Positions 33,089 to 40,155 of a stretch of 40,155 bases of DNA are shown here, one piece after another. The first letter of the stretch is position 1. The number at the start of each line of letters is the position of its first letter. The DNA comes from an archaeon (GTDB taxonomy: Archaea; Nanobdellota; Nanobdellia; SCGC-AAA011-G17; GW2011-AR20). The notes under the pieces were generated by a model. The model did no database searches. It had not been told where the DNA came from and saw only the letters and a program-made list of their open reading frames with translations. The stretch spans positions 1 through 40,155 of the forward strand of contig NYZO01000045.1 of NCBI GenBank assembly GCA_002687185.1. The letters are read 5' to 3'. The translations under genes were made by a program, and so were the position numbers.

Positions 33089-33931
33089 CTATCCGCCTTG
33101 TTGTGCTCGGAAGACGTCAAGCGTTGAACCTCTACAATCATCACTTAGTGTCCCGCCTGAAACTAGCGCCCACGAGAACGTGTTGGCCCCAACAATGCTC
33201 GGATTTTCTGCGTCTTCTATTTCAAAATTGCTCACAACACTATCAAGTTTTACGTTACATGCAAATGATGTATCAGCAAATACTAATGAACTTGGATCAC
33301 CAATCTCACTTGCTGACGGGAAGGTAATTTGTATTCTACATGCATCTCCGGAAGCCCCTAAGATTTCATACAGTAAATCACCTTGATCCCCTGACGGAAC
33401 ATACATACTTGCTTTGCTACAATGATCAAACAAGTTTTCTCCCATACACTCAAATGCAGGATCATCTTCGTACGTGCGTTGCTCATTAAACGGCAAAGTG
33501 ACAGTACTTGTCCCACAATCGGTAATACCATCTCCAAAATCTCCTTCTGATGCGACGATCGCGATAAGTATTATACCTATTATGATGAGTGTAAGGATTT
33601 CAAGTATCCCGAATACGATTGCTATGACACAGAATCCGCTTCCTTTAAGTTTCGGATCGTTCTTTATTTTTTTGAGTGCTGAGAACGCGATAATCATCCC
33701 TATAACTTGCAGTCCGGGGATAAGTGCTATTATGAACGCAACCGTTGCTAAGGATTCGGTTTGTTGATTTGCAGCTACCTTTGTATTGACATTTTTTGTT
33801 TTAGTTTGGGTTACGTTTTGTATTGGTTTTATGGTTCTATAACTAGATTTTTTTGGCGGTATTTTCTTTCTTTTTAGTTTTTTTACTTCTGTATCAAACG
33901 CGTCAAAATTAATCGGCTTTATCTTGGCCAT
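33089..33931 (-). CDS. DUF4190-like membrane protein with extracytoplasmic domain
   Basis: The 280-residue protein has a basic cytoplasmic N-terminus of about 60 residues (KKLKRKKIPPKKSSYRT), then two membrane segments. The DUF4190 pattern is visible: ATVAFIIALIPGLQVIGMIIAFSALKKIKNDPKLKGSGFCVIAIVFGILEIL. A Cys-containing domain of about 140 residues follows (ITDCGTST, FECMGEN, DHCSKAS, FACNVKLD, DDCRGS), probably outside the cell and disulfide-bonded. A TATA-like TTATTTAAG lies upstream of the ATG. Function unknown. Confidence 0.74.
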   Translation of the reverse strand: MAKIKPINFDAFDTEVKKLKRKKIPPKKSSYRTIKPIQNVTQTKTKNVNTKVAANQQTESLATVAFIIALIPGLQVIGMIIAFSALKKIKNDPKLKGSGFCVIAIVFGILEILTLIIIGIILIAIVASEGDFGDGITDCGTSTVTLPFNEQRTYEDDPAFECMGENLFDHCSKASMYVPSGDQGDLLYEILGASGDACRIQITFPSASEIGDPSSLVFADTSFACNVKLDSVVSNFEIEDAENPSIVGANTFSWALVSGGTLSDDCRGSTLDVFRAQQGG

Positions 33932-34050
33932 ACGGATGTTTATTATTAATTTTATTTAAGCCTTTCTGGAGTATGGGTTGATACTACTTTGGCACGGTCA
34001 ATTCAGGCGGTTTTTATAAACGGTCATTCTCTTTAAATCTCTGGGTTAAA

Positions 34051-34824
34051 ATGGACCAAAATAGATTTGAAACTGCCATAAATAGGTTCAAGGAATATAG
34101 GGATTTTGTTGAAAGGCAGGAAAATTCAATAATACGGTCTTGGTATGGCACAGATTTCAATGAGGTAAAGTCTCCTAAACATCCTCGTGAAGATTTTTAC
34201 AAACAAGAGATTGATAAAGCATTCCAAAGGGCAAAGGTTCGTCTGTTCCCGGAGTCCATCCCTTTTAAAGATAAAAAAGAAGAGGAAAGATCGAAGAAAG
34301 ATTTACGTTATAATAATTCTGCTGATATTCTTGAGACGCTTATAGCTTTCGAAGGTAACCTTAGAGATTTGAGGGTTCTTGACATTGGGTGCGGATCACC
34401 TATCTTGGGTAATTATCTTTGGTCTGACTTTTTACCGTTCGTCCCAGAAGTTCTTTCAGAGTTAGGTGCGGATGTATGCGGTATTGATTATCGTCCTAAT
34501 CCGTTTGCAGGTTATCGTCATATTGCAATGGACTTATATGATTTTGATGCTAACAAGCTAAAAAGGAATCTTCCTTATGAACATTTCGATCTGATTTTCG
34601 GCAGTTCGCTTAGTGGCGGTACAGTTACGCCTCGAAATGGGCAATTTCTAAAAGGCATAGGATTACAGTTAGTTACAAACGTCCTCGGAAATATTAAACC
34701 TAAGAATTCGCTTTTATCTCTTGATCGTAATTTATGTGAGGTGGGGATGAGCAGTTTAGAATTACTCGGTTATACGCATTTTTGTTCTGGGTCAATCAAT
34801 GAGTTTTTTATAAGTGGCTACTAG
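34051..34824 (+). CDS. SAM-dependent methyltransferase-like protein
   Basis: The central part shows class I methyltransferase motifs: VLDIGCGSPILGNYL (motif I, the glycine loop that binds SAM) and ADVCGIDYRPNP, where the Asp after the second strand would bind ribose. FDLIFGSSLSGG matches motif IV in position. The first 100 residues are charged helices of unknown role. The C-terminal third is short for a full Rossmann fold, so the domain may be reduced. TTTATAAAC and CTTTAAAT lie upstream. The substrate is unknown. It is followed on the same strand by two unknown genes, each with its own TATA box. Confidence 0.72.
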   Translation: MDQNRFETAINRFKEYRDFVERQENSIIRSWYGTDFNEVKSPKHPREDFYKQEIDKAFQRAKVRLFPESIPFKDKKEEERSKKDLRYNNSADILETLIAFEGNLRDLRVLDIGCGSPILGNYLWSDFLPFVPEVLSELGADVCGIDYRPNPFAGYRHIAMDLYDFDANKLKRNLPYEHFDLIFGSSLSGGTVTPRNGQFLKGIGLQLVTNVLGNIKPKNSLLSLDRNLCEVGMSSLELLGYTHFCSGSINEFFISGY

Positions 34825-34920
34825 GTTTAGCAGGTGAAATTTGAAAGCACCTTTTTTAATCAAGTTATGTGATGGGACAAAATAAGAACCTTTTTAAACC
34901 CTCATTTCTACTTCAAAGTA

Positions 34921-35553
34921 ATGACACTAAAAGGCGAAATCTTAGCAGAATATCAAAATTTATATCAAACTCTAGACCGGAGATATGACGAGGAAGTACT
35001 TAGTCCTTTAGTTAAAGGATTGGGATTTTCCATTGGAAAGATTTTCTATAATGCAAGCATAAAGTATAGGAAACTAACTCATATGCATGATAGAATAAGT
35101 AGGCCTTTAAAAAATAGATTGGACATGGAAGCTCGGGTACTTGATTTAATCACTGATGATATAGCATCACCATTAGAAGTCAACGAAAAGGAACATATTT
35201 TTTATGATATCGTAAATTCAGGGGCTGTAATACCAAAGTCCATGCTTAAATGGGACAAAAGAATAGGAGAAAGAGCTGTACGAGTGGTAGAAGAAAAATT
35301 TCAACATTATAGGGATTTATTGGGAGCGCAATCCACTGGAGAGGAAACGTTCACACAGCTAGTAAAGGAAAAATTTAAGACAGAAGACAACTATAGAAAT
35401 GCATTCAATGGACTCATCCAAGCCAGAAAAGATTTATTTAGTCTAATAAGTGATGTTGGAAATCACTCATTATTAACCAGAATGTTTAAAGGTATGGATA
35501 GGTTACATGACGAAGAACTTGAACAAAGCGTAAAAAAACGATTCGAATCCTAG
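34921..35553 (+). CDS. Hypothetical helical protein, 210 residues
   Basis: I do not recognise this protein. It looks all-helical, charged and soluble, with long amphipathic stretches (LAEYQNLYQTLDRRYDEEVLS, RAVRVVEEKFQHYRDLLG, LIQARKDLFSLISDVGN). There is no membrane segment. TTTTTAAACC lies about 25 bases before the ATG, so a leaderless mRNA is likely. It stands between the methyltransferase-like gene and the next unknown gene on the same strand. Confidence 0.62.
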   Translation: MTLKGEILAEYQNLYQTLDRRYDEEVLSPLVKGLGFSIGKIFYNASIKYRKLTHMHDRISRPLKNRLDMEARVLDLITDDIASPLEVNEKEHIFYDIVNSGAVIPKSMLKWDKRIGERAVRVVEEKFQHYRDLLGAQSTGEETFTQLVKEKFKTEDNYRNAFNGLIQARKDLFSLISDVGNHSLLTRMFKGMDRLHDEELEQSVKKRFES

Positions 35554-35594
35554 AAACCAAGTTTTTTTAAAACGAAAAATCAGGTTTATTAGTA

Positions 35595-36173
35595 ATGTCA
35601 TTAGATTTCGACGTATTAGTGGTAGTTTGTCCGTACGAATATGAAAGACACCCTTCTCAGTTAGAACCATTAAAAGGCATTGCTCAATATTGCAACGAGA
35701 ATAATATTCCCGTACGTTACACAAGTCGTGGGGAGGAGAATATTGTGGATCTGTTTGACCCAAGTTCTTTTTCTCAATGGGAAGATGATAGAGGTGAGGA
35801 ATTTATTTCTACTATTGACCATCCCTGCATACTTCTCGTTGGGGGGAAAGTTGGTTACGCAGGTTTATCGGAAACAGACCAAGCTCGTTTTCTTCTTGAT
35901 CACGGTATTTCGCTTGAACAAATAAATTATTATTTAGGACCACAAGATCCTAACAAACCTCATTCGGTCTTTGGTTGGTGCATTGGTTATATGGCAGGAA
36001 ACTTATTCAGTCGAAGTGCAGCATTAAAGAGAAATTGGGATCTTATAATTGACCCGAAAGCGACGGTAAAAGCAGATGGCGTAGCGCTTGACCAAGACGT
36101 ATTATATAGGGTAATTGATGCAGTCAGTAACGGAATCCCTTATCCATTGGTAGAAAAGATCAAACGTTTCTAA
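35595..36173 (+). CDS. Hypothetical alpha/beta protein, possibly isochorismatase-like
   Basis: The 192 residues look like a Rossmann-type alpha/beta fold: an N-terminal strand FDVLVVVCPYEYE, helix LKGIAQYCNENNIPVRYTS, strand PCILLVGGKVGYAG, and VFGWCIGYMAGNLFSRSAALKRNWDLIIDPKA. In the last segment the Cys, the following Ala-rich helix and the DLIIDP strand recall isochorismatase-like hydrolases. However, the N-terminal catalytic Asp is not where it should be (CPYEYE replaces D-x-Q). The family is therefore unsure. TTTTTTTAAAA lies about 27 bases before the ATG. Confidence 0.62.
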   Translation: MSLDFDVLVVVCPYEYERHPSQLEPLKGIAQYCNENNIPVRYTSRGEENIVDLFDPSSFSQWEDDRGEEFISTIDHPCILLVGGKVGYAGLSETDQARFLLDHGISLEQINYYLGPQDPNKPHSVFGWCIGYMAGNLFSRSAALKRNWDLIIDPKATVKADGVALDQDVLYRVIDAVSNGIPYPLVEKIKRF

Positions 36174-36210
36174 CAGGTGGGGACAACTTCTAAGAATCGG
36201 CCAATCACAA

Positions 36211-36221
36211 ACCTTAAAAAC
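36211..36221 (+). promoter_or_regulatory. TATA-like box of the SRP RNA gene
   Basis: ACCTTAAAAAC lies about 25-30 bases before the first paired base of SRP RNA at 36245, the right spacing for archaeal transcription. The sequence is somewhat off-consensus. Confidence 0.45.
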
Positions 36222-36244
36222 ATTCTCTACCTGTAACGATTATT

Positions 36245-36520
36245 GAGCGGGCTATATCGGAGGGGTAGCCGACCTTTGTCACTACAAACCGGCTTCATGG
36301 TAGGATTTATGTCTGTATTGCGGTAGTGTCCGTTGTCGCTAAGGTCTTGGTTCACAACAATGAAGCCTTGTCCTGTTTGGTTAGCGTTCGTGAAAAATAA
36401 GTCAGATGCGGAAGCAAGCAGCTTTCATCACGTTCGTTGGCGCTTTCAGGGTCGCAGGGTTGAGACGTTTACTAAGGTCGCCTTACGCCAGCACATTATC
36501 AAAGTGCGGATGCCTGCTCG
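36245..36520 (+). ncRNA. Signal recognition particle RNA (7S)
   Basis: The ends pair as helix 1: GAGCGGGC at 36245-36252 with GCCTGCTC at 36512-36519, one G-U. The Alu part includes GGAGGGGTAGCCG followed by CCTTTGTCACT and a pairing CGGC, which fits the archaeal Alu layout with its U-G-U motif. The S-domain helix 8 signature is GTCAGATGCGGAAGCAAGCAGC at 36401-36422, which holds the SRP54-binding loop. The length of about 276 is slightly short for archaea. TTTTTCTTTA right after is probably the terminator, and it overlaps the dnaG stop codon on the other strand. Confidence 0.92.
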
Positions 36521-36530
36521 TTTTTCTTTA
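36520..36530 (+). terminator. T-rich terminator of SRP RNA
   Basis: GTTTTTCTTTA follows helix 1 directly. T-runs end transcription in archaea. The last three bases are also the complement of the dnaG stop codon. Confidence 0.5.
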
Positions 36531-37727
36531 ATTCGGCGTTAGTATCAACACTTTTGTTGCTGTTGGTTGCACGTTAGCTCCCATCCCAACGAGTGCTACA
36601 ATCCCAGTTTTTTCAGCGACACTAACAAGCGCTCCGTCGATCACTCCGTCAAGGACTACTGCGTATGAATCGGGCAGGTTAGACAGTGTTGCTTGCAGTT
36701 CAGTCACTGGCACTTTACCTAGCACTTGCAATTGTGTGTCAAGAATGCACGCACCTCGAGTGCCAACCATGCCTTCAAGCATTTCACGTAATTTTGCATC
36801 ATCCACTTTAGGTTTTGCGTTGGTTGTAACTACTGGCGGTCTTCTTTGTTGCACGGTTTGCGGTCGTCTCGCACCGTTTTGGCCTCGCGACCCTCGTTCG
36901 ATATCAAGTTTTACTTGCTCGACTGCAACTTTATTTCTCAGCGCTTTGTGTATTTCTTTTTGTGTTAACTCTTCAACTTCTTTGCCGTCTGGTGCTCGTA
37001 TCACGTAATCTATCTCGCAACAATTTAGCATTTCTTTGATTATTAGGTCACCGCCTCTGTCTCCGTCAAGGAAACATGTTATTGTTTTTTGCCTTGATAG
37101 CGTTTGGATAGTTTGCGGAACACTTGTCCCGTTTAGGCATATTACGTTTTTCATGCCTTGTTTTAACAAGTTTAGCACATCCGCTCGTCCCTCAACTACA
37201 ATTAGGTCTTCTGCCTCGTCCACTCCCGGTCCTGCTGCAAGTTTCTCTGGACCGTATTCTTGCACTTCCATCATCCTAACAGATTGTGCAACTTCGATCG
37301 TTATTTCTTGCGAGTCTGGCAGCACTGTATCGGTCATGTTTTTGAGTAATTCTTTTGCTCGTTCTATTACGTAGCTTCGTTTTGTTATGCGTACATCTTC
37401 AAGACTTTCAACTGATACTTTGGCGTTACACGGCCCGATTCTCTCTATAGTTTCAAGAGCCGCTCCGATGATTGCAGTTTCTGCTTTGTCCATGGAGCTT
37501 GGTATTATAATATTACCTTGCGTTTTACCCCCCTTTGTGTCTAGTTTTACCTCGATTCTCCCGACACGTCCTGAGCGTTGTAGCTCTCTTAATTCTAGTT
37601 CTGACCCAAGTAACCCTTCTGTTTGGCCAAAGATCGCTCCAATCACGTCTGGTCTGTCGACTGCACCTTCAATTTGTATAAGTGTGTTTATGATATATTT
37701 CGCTGAAACAGGACTGATTTTTCCCAT
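36528..37727 (-). CDS. dnaG: Archaeal DnaG primase-like protein
   Basis: Archaeal DnaG shares the TOPRIM domain with bacterial primase; in archaea it is linked to RNA degradation by the exosome and may also prime DNA. The 399 residues show the family N-terminus (SAKYIINTLIQIEGAVDRPDVIGAIFGQTEGLLG), then IGPCNAKVSVESLEDVRITKR. The TOPRIM domain follows with EDLIVVEGRADVLNLLKQG (catalytic Glu) and FLDGDRGGDLIIKE (DxD). A Gln/Arg-rich linker and a C-terminal domain complete it. AGGAGG lies 7 bases before the ATG. Its stop codon overlaps the terminator of SRP RNA. Confidence 0.95.
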   Translation of the reverse strand: MGKISPVSAKYIINTLIQIEGAVDRPDVIGAIFGQTEGLLGSELELRELQRSGRVGRIEVKLDTKGGKTQGNIIIPSSMDKAETAIIGAALETIERIGPCNAKVSVESLEDVRITKRSYVIERAKELLKNMTDTVLPDSQEITIEVAQSVRMMEVQEYGPEKLAAGPGVDEAEDLIVVEGRADVLNLLKQGMKNVICLNGTSVPQTIQTLSRQKTITCFLDGDRGGDLIIKEMLNCCEIDYVIRAPDGKEVEELTQKEIHKALRNKVAVEQVKLDIERGSRGQNGARRPQTVQQRRPPVVTTNAKPKVDDAKLREMLEGMVGTRGACILDTQLQVLGKVPVTELQATLSNLPDSYAVVLDGVIDGALVSVAEKTGIVALVGMGANVQPTATKVLILTPN

Positions 37728-37733
37728 GTTATT

Positions 37734-37740
37734 TCCTCCT
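37734..37740 (-). promoter_or_regulatory. Shine-Dalgarno site of dnaG
   Basis: AGGAGGA on the minus strand stands 6-7 bases before the dnaG ATG. It fits the anti-Shine-Dalgarno well and implies that dnaG has a 5' leader, unlike most genes here. Confidence 0.7.
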
Positions 37741-37871
37741 ATGCTGTGTTTTCTAAAGAACTCCGGACTGGTTTACTCACTTTACTGTTCTCTGTATTAT
37801 GTTATTGCCAGTGCTTTAATCATGCTTTTTTTGGTGATTTAGTGATCGTGATGTTCTTTAGTATGATTGTC

Positions 37872-37945
37872 GCCCGCGACACTAACCCACAAGGTCATTG
37901 CAAGATCTGCATCGTCAGCTCCGCTTGCGTATTCTCATGGCGGGC
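37872..37945 (-). ncRNA. Candidate structured small RNA upstream of dnaG (H/ACA-like?)
   Basis: The 322 bases between dnaG and the patatin gene hold no convincing gene, but one segment looks like an RNA. On the minus strand GCCCGC opens and GCGGGC closes a 74-base stretch. Inside, CGCAAG pairs with CTTGTG, and TGCA-GATCT-TGCA forms an inner hairpin, leaving two 10-base single strands between lower and upper stems. GACA follows the closing stem. This resembles an archaeal H/ACA guide RNA: one hairpin with a pocket and an ACA box. TTTATA lies about 25 bases before its 5' end. The kink-turn is not clear and no target is known, so the call is tentative. Confidence 0.32.
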
Positions 37946-37969
37946 AATATAACACTTGTCGTTGACCAG

Positions 37970-37978
37970 TATAAATAA
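37970..37978 (-). promoter_or_regulatory. TATA-like box upstream of the candidate RNA
   Basis: TTATTTATA on the minus strand (TATAAATAA on the plus strand) centres about 29 bases from the 5' end of the candidate RNA. It may also serve as the promoter of dnaG, read as one transcript. Confidence 0.4.
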
Positions 37979-38049
37979 GTATTGGTTTTGTATTTTTCGC
38001 TTTATTTAGGTAGTTTTTTCCAACTTTAAACGTGCTTTTCATCTATTTT

Positions 38050-38874
38050 TCACGGCTTATATGTCTCTAAAAATTTAGTAGCATCTTCAATCCCTTTATC
38101 GATACCATAATTGATTTTAGTTTTATTTCTTGTTAGCAGGCTTAACGGTAGTTTTTCCTCGGGTCTAATAAGTATTACTCTCGAATCATCGATGGTTCTT
38201 TCAAGTTGTCTATCATTATCATCTCTCTTTCTGACTAATCTAGCGATCTTTTTGGGTAGTACATAAGATATAGGATTAACTAGCATATTTATCTTGAATT
38301 TGTCTGATACATGACGGACTTTATTCGTTACTACAATTATCTCTTCATTACCATCATCTATTGCTTTTTTTATAGGCATTTTATCTGACAGCGCCCCATC
38401 ACAATACACGCCACCATTAACTCTTACTGGCGGGTGTAAGAACGGAACAGCTGCTGAGGCCATCATCGCGTCAAACAAATCTTCTTGGGTTGGGGTATGG
38501 TACACAGTTTCTCCTGATGGGTGTTTAGTAAGTACATAGGTAAGCACTGTGTCAGATTCCATAACTGCGTCTACATCCAATTTTGATCGATCATCCTTGA
38601 ATGTTTCAATAAGGTATTCCAGATCTAAGATATTTTTATTGGGTTTTACTAGATTGCTATAATTTACTAGCTGAGCTTCAGATACGTATTTTCTCCAAGT
38701 ATTTTCTATAACGTCAGGTTGCTCATAAAACGTTGCTGCAAACACCCCAACAGAAGTGCCATATATATGACTAAAATAATCAGGTCCTAATTCTCGTCCT
38801 AGGGTCGCTACAACTCCTGCGTCATACGCACCTTTGAGTCCGCCTGAACCGACAATTAAAGCTCGTTGTGTCAT
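38050..38874 (-). CDS. Patatin-like phospholipase
   Basis: Patatin-family enzymes are lipid acyl hydrolases with a Ser/Asp dyad. The oxyanion loop is in VGSGGLKGAYDAG (residues 8-20), the nucleophile S41 sits in GTSVG, and the Asp is in YCDGALSDKMPI near residue 160 (DG motif). MMASAAVPFLHPPVRV also fits. There is no signal peptide, so it is probably cytoplasmic. I chose the ATG at 38874 (274 residues); a GTG lies one codon upstream. TTTATAAATT about 28 bases upstream supports a leaderless mRNA. It may deacylate membrane lipids or bacterial lipids taken up from a host or neighbour; the substrate is unknown. Confidence 0.9.
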   Translation of the reverse strand: MTQRALIVGSGGLKGAYDAGVVATLGRELGPDYFSHIYGTSVGVFAATFYEQPDVIENTWRKYVSEAQLVNYSNLVKPNKNILDLEYLIETFKDDRSKLDVDAVMESDTVLTYVLTKHPSGETVYHTPTQEDLFDAMMASAAVPFLHPPVRVNGGVYCDGALSDKMPIKKAIDDGNEEIIVVTNKVRHVSDKFKINMLVNPISYVLPKKIARLVRKRDDNDRQLERTIDDSRVILIRPEEKLPLSLLTRNKTKINYGIDKGIEDATKFLETYKP

Positions 38875-38989
38875 CACCCCACTCTCTTTTCATCAATTTA
38901 TAAATTGCACGGTAACGAGCTTGTTGGTTGGTTATACTACAAAACTTCACGATACATTTATATACAATCGCAAGGATAGATAGATCGAT

Positions 38990-39394
38990 ATGGCAAAAAA
39001 AGGTGGTTTCTTTTTAATTGGCATCTTAATACTTCTAATTTTATTCGTTCTTGGTTTGATTGTTTTCTTAGTTATTAATTATGATAAAGATACGTCTGTT
39101 AAGCCAATTGAGCCGGTTGAGACTACTACTACCACTATTCAACCTGTAACACCTCCTGTAGTTGAGGATCCGATTATTAAAGAGCCTGAGTTTCAAGCGT
39201 TAGACGAAGATACAAAAGAGGATATATTAGATATTAGAGCAATTGATGAGAGTTCTGATGAAACTGATTGTGAGAGTGTAGAATTAAAAGAGCAATGTTA
39301 TTTTAAGTTGGCGTTAGAAACAAAAGATTTCAGTTTATGTGAGAAGTTGACGTTTGAGCGATATAAGACTATTTGTGTGGAGACACTAGGATGA
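38990..39394 (+). CDS. Small single-pass membrane protein with Cys pairs
   Basis: The 134 residues comprise a basic start, one strong hydrophobic segment (FFLIGILILLILFVLGLIVFLVI, residues 6-28), a Thr/Pro-rich stalk (VETTTTTIQPVTPPVVEDP) and a small acidic domain with four Cys (TDCESVELKEQCYFKLAL, LCEKLTFERYKTICVE). The Cys pattern C-x7-C-x13-C-x11-C suggests two disulfides outside the cell. ATTTATATAC lies about 30 bases upstream. Its stop overlaps the next start (ATGA), so the two are translated together. Confidence 0.66.
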   Translation: MAKKGGFFLIGILILLILFVLGLIVFLVINYDKDTSVKPIEPVETTTTTIQPVTPPVVEDPIIKEPEFQALDEDTKEDILDIRAIDESSDETDCESVELKEQCYFKLALETKDFSLCEKLTFERYKTICVETLG

Positions 39395-40155
39395 ATTTAA
39401 ATAAAGTTAGAGGGTTTGTTATTGTTGGTTTTATTTTTGTTTTTGTTATACCTTTTGTTTTTGCAGGGGCCGGAGATGGGCAGGTTGGGGATAGTTGTAA
39501 GGGAGACGACGATTGTGACTCTAATATCATTTGTTGTAACGATGGGATGCAGGTGGCGTTTTTAAAAAGTCAAGGTATTCCAATTGATGAAAACGGTTAT
39601 TGTCATAGTGATGCTGATAACGATATGTATGCGTCCACTTGTATCCAATATGTTGACCGTGATACTGGTTATCCTCGGTGGCCGGTTGCAGACTGTAATG
39701 ACGATAGCACACCAGGTATACATCCAATAACGATGACTTCTTTTCCTCTGGGCGGGTGCACCAAACCCCGTGGATTCACAAAGGGTAGTAGTGGTGATAA
39801 CTGTCCTTATTCTTGGGATCCTGAAAAGGGGCATGAGAACCTCTGTAGCGACGGTATCGATAATGAATGCCCAAAAGATGGTAGCAACTTGGGTGGTACT
39901 ACAGCCTCACCGATTAACGACTGCAACGAGGCCTCCTGTAAAGATGTTTCTCATTGTCAATGCGAGGATGAGGTCGGCAGCAAGAACCGTAATGTTCAAA
40001 TCGGGACTTCAAAAGATTGTAAAGATATAGACGACAAATATTCCAGTGGTAAAGCATACTGTGGTCGAAAAGATCAGGCATATGATGATTGTAATGGGAA
40101 ATGCGATCTTAAACTTGGTACTGGAAGCCCGGATTGGGATACTGACGATTGCATC
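39391..40155 (+). CDS. Exported Cys-rich protein, runs off the window
   Basis: The frame opens at the ATG at 39391, which overlaps the previous stop, and stays open to the end (255 codons with no stop). It starts with a signal peptide (RGFVIVGFIFVFVIPFVFAGAG). A Cys- and Asp-rich sequence follows: SCKGDDDCDSNIICC, YCHSDADNDMYASTCIQYVD, GCTKPRG, DNCPYSWD, LCSDGIDNECP, SCKDVSHCQCEDE and CNGKCD. DADNDMY resembles the calcium-binding DxDxDG loop of thrombospondin type 3 and dockerin repeats, and CSDGIDNECP is known from archaeal and bacterial surface proteins. It is probably disulfide-bonded and exposed at the surface. The C-terminus is not seen. Confidence 0.78.
   Translation, partial: MNLNKVRGFVIVGFIFVFVIPFVFAGAGDGQVGDSCKGDDDCDSNIICCNDGMQVAFLKSQGIPIDENGYCHSDADNDMYASTCIQYVDRDTGYPRWPVADCNDDSTPGIHPITMTSFPLGGCTKPRGFTKGSSGDNCPYSWDPEKGHENLCSDGIDNECPKDGSNLGGTTASPINDCNEASCKDVSHCQCEDEVGSKNRNVQIGTSKDCKDIDDKYSSGKAYCGRKDQAYDDCNGKCDLKLGTGSPDWDTDDCI

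Noticed and set aside
36333-36542. 69-residue open frame on the plus strand
   Set aside because: It lies within the SRP RNA and has a composition unlike proteins here (many Arg, Trp and His); it is a by-product of the structured RNA.
1-40155. CRISPR array, insertion sequence or prophage
   Set aside because: No regular repeat-spacer series, transposase motif, terminal inverted repeats or phage structural gene is visible.

Overview
The window looks archaeal, most likely from a small-genome DPANN-type lineage (Woesearchaeota/Pacearchaeota-like); that placement is inference. Direct support: split RNA polymerase genes in archaeal order (rpoH-B''-B'-A'-A''-eL30-nusA-uS12-uS7), an eL21-RpoF-DUF655 block, archaeal DnaG and Elp3, an archaeal SRP RNA, and TTTAWA-type TATA boxes about 25 bases before the start codon of most genes, so many mRNAs are probably leaderless. 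Strong Shine-Dalgarno sites are exceptions (dnaG, the DsbA-like gene). Intergenic DNA is AT-rich.

Layout. 1-5839: surface glycan genes: the end of a radical SAM protein, a Wzx/MOP flippase, a GT9-GT2 fusion and a GT-C membrane protein. 6066-8907: small unknown genes, a 2H phosphoesterase and a broken reading frame. 8942-18541: minus-strand transcription and translation operon, with two related small unknown genes between nusA and uS12. 18562-18746: tRNA-Asp and tRNA-Lys directly before rpoH, each with a short insertion that folds like a bulge-helix-bulge (BHB) intron at a non-canonical place (D-loop and T-loop). 18906-20752: thiol-redox membrane genes (CPSC protein, DsbA-like, DoxX-like). 20868-25556: tRNA-Val, tRNA-Gly, the DUF655/RpoF/eL21 block and unknowns. 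25561-28847: Elp3, an unknown, SppA. 28933-33931: mostly exported proteins (repeat-bearing peptide, HEWLH metallopeptidase candidate, CARDB protein, DUF4190-like protein). 34051-36173: a methyltransferase-like gene and two unknowns. 36245-37945: SRP RNA converging on dnaG, with a possible small structured RNA upstream of dnaG. 38050-40155: patatin and two exported or membrane proteins, the last running off the window.

How they fit: the first genes probably build and export a surface glycan. The central operon makes polymerase and ribosomal proteins, and its promoter lies in front of the two tRNAs, so tRNA maturation and the polymerase mRNA may be linked. SRP RNA, SppA, the DsbA-like protein and the many Cys-rich exported proteins fit a cell with an active, disulfide-using secretory surface. 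The most notable observation is the pair of adjacent tRNAs with D-loop and T-loop introns.
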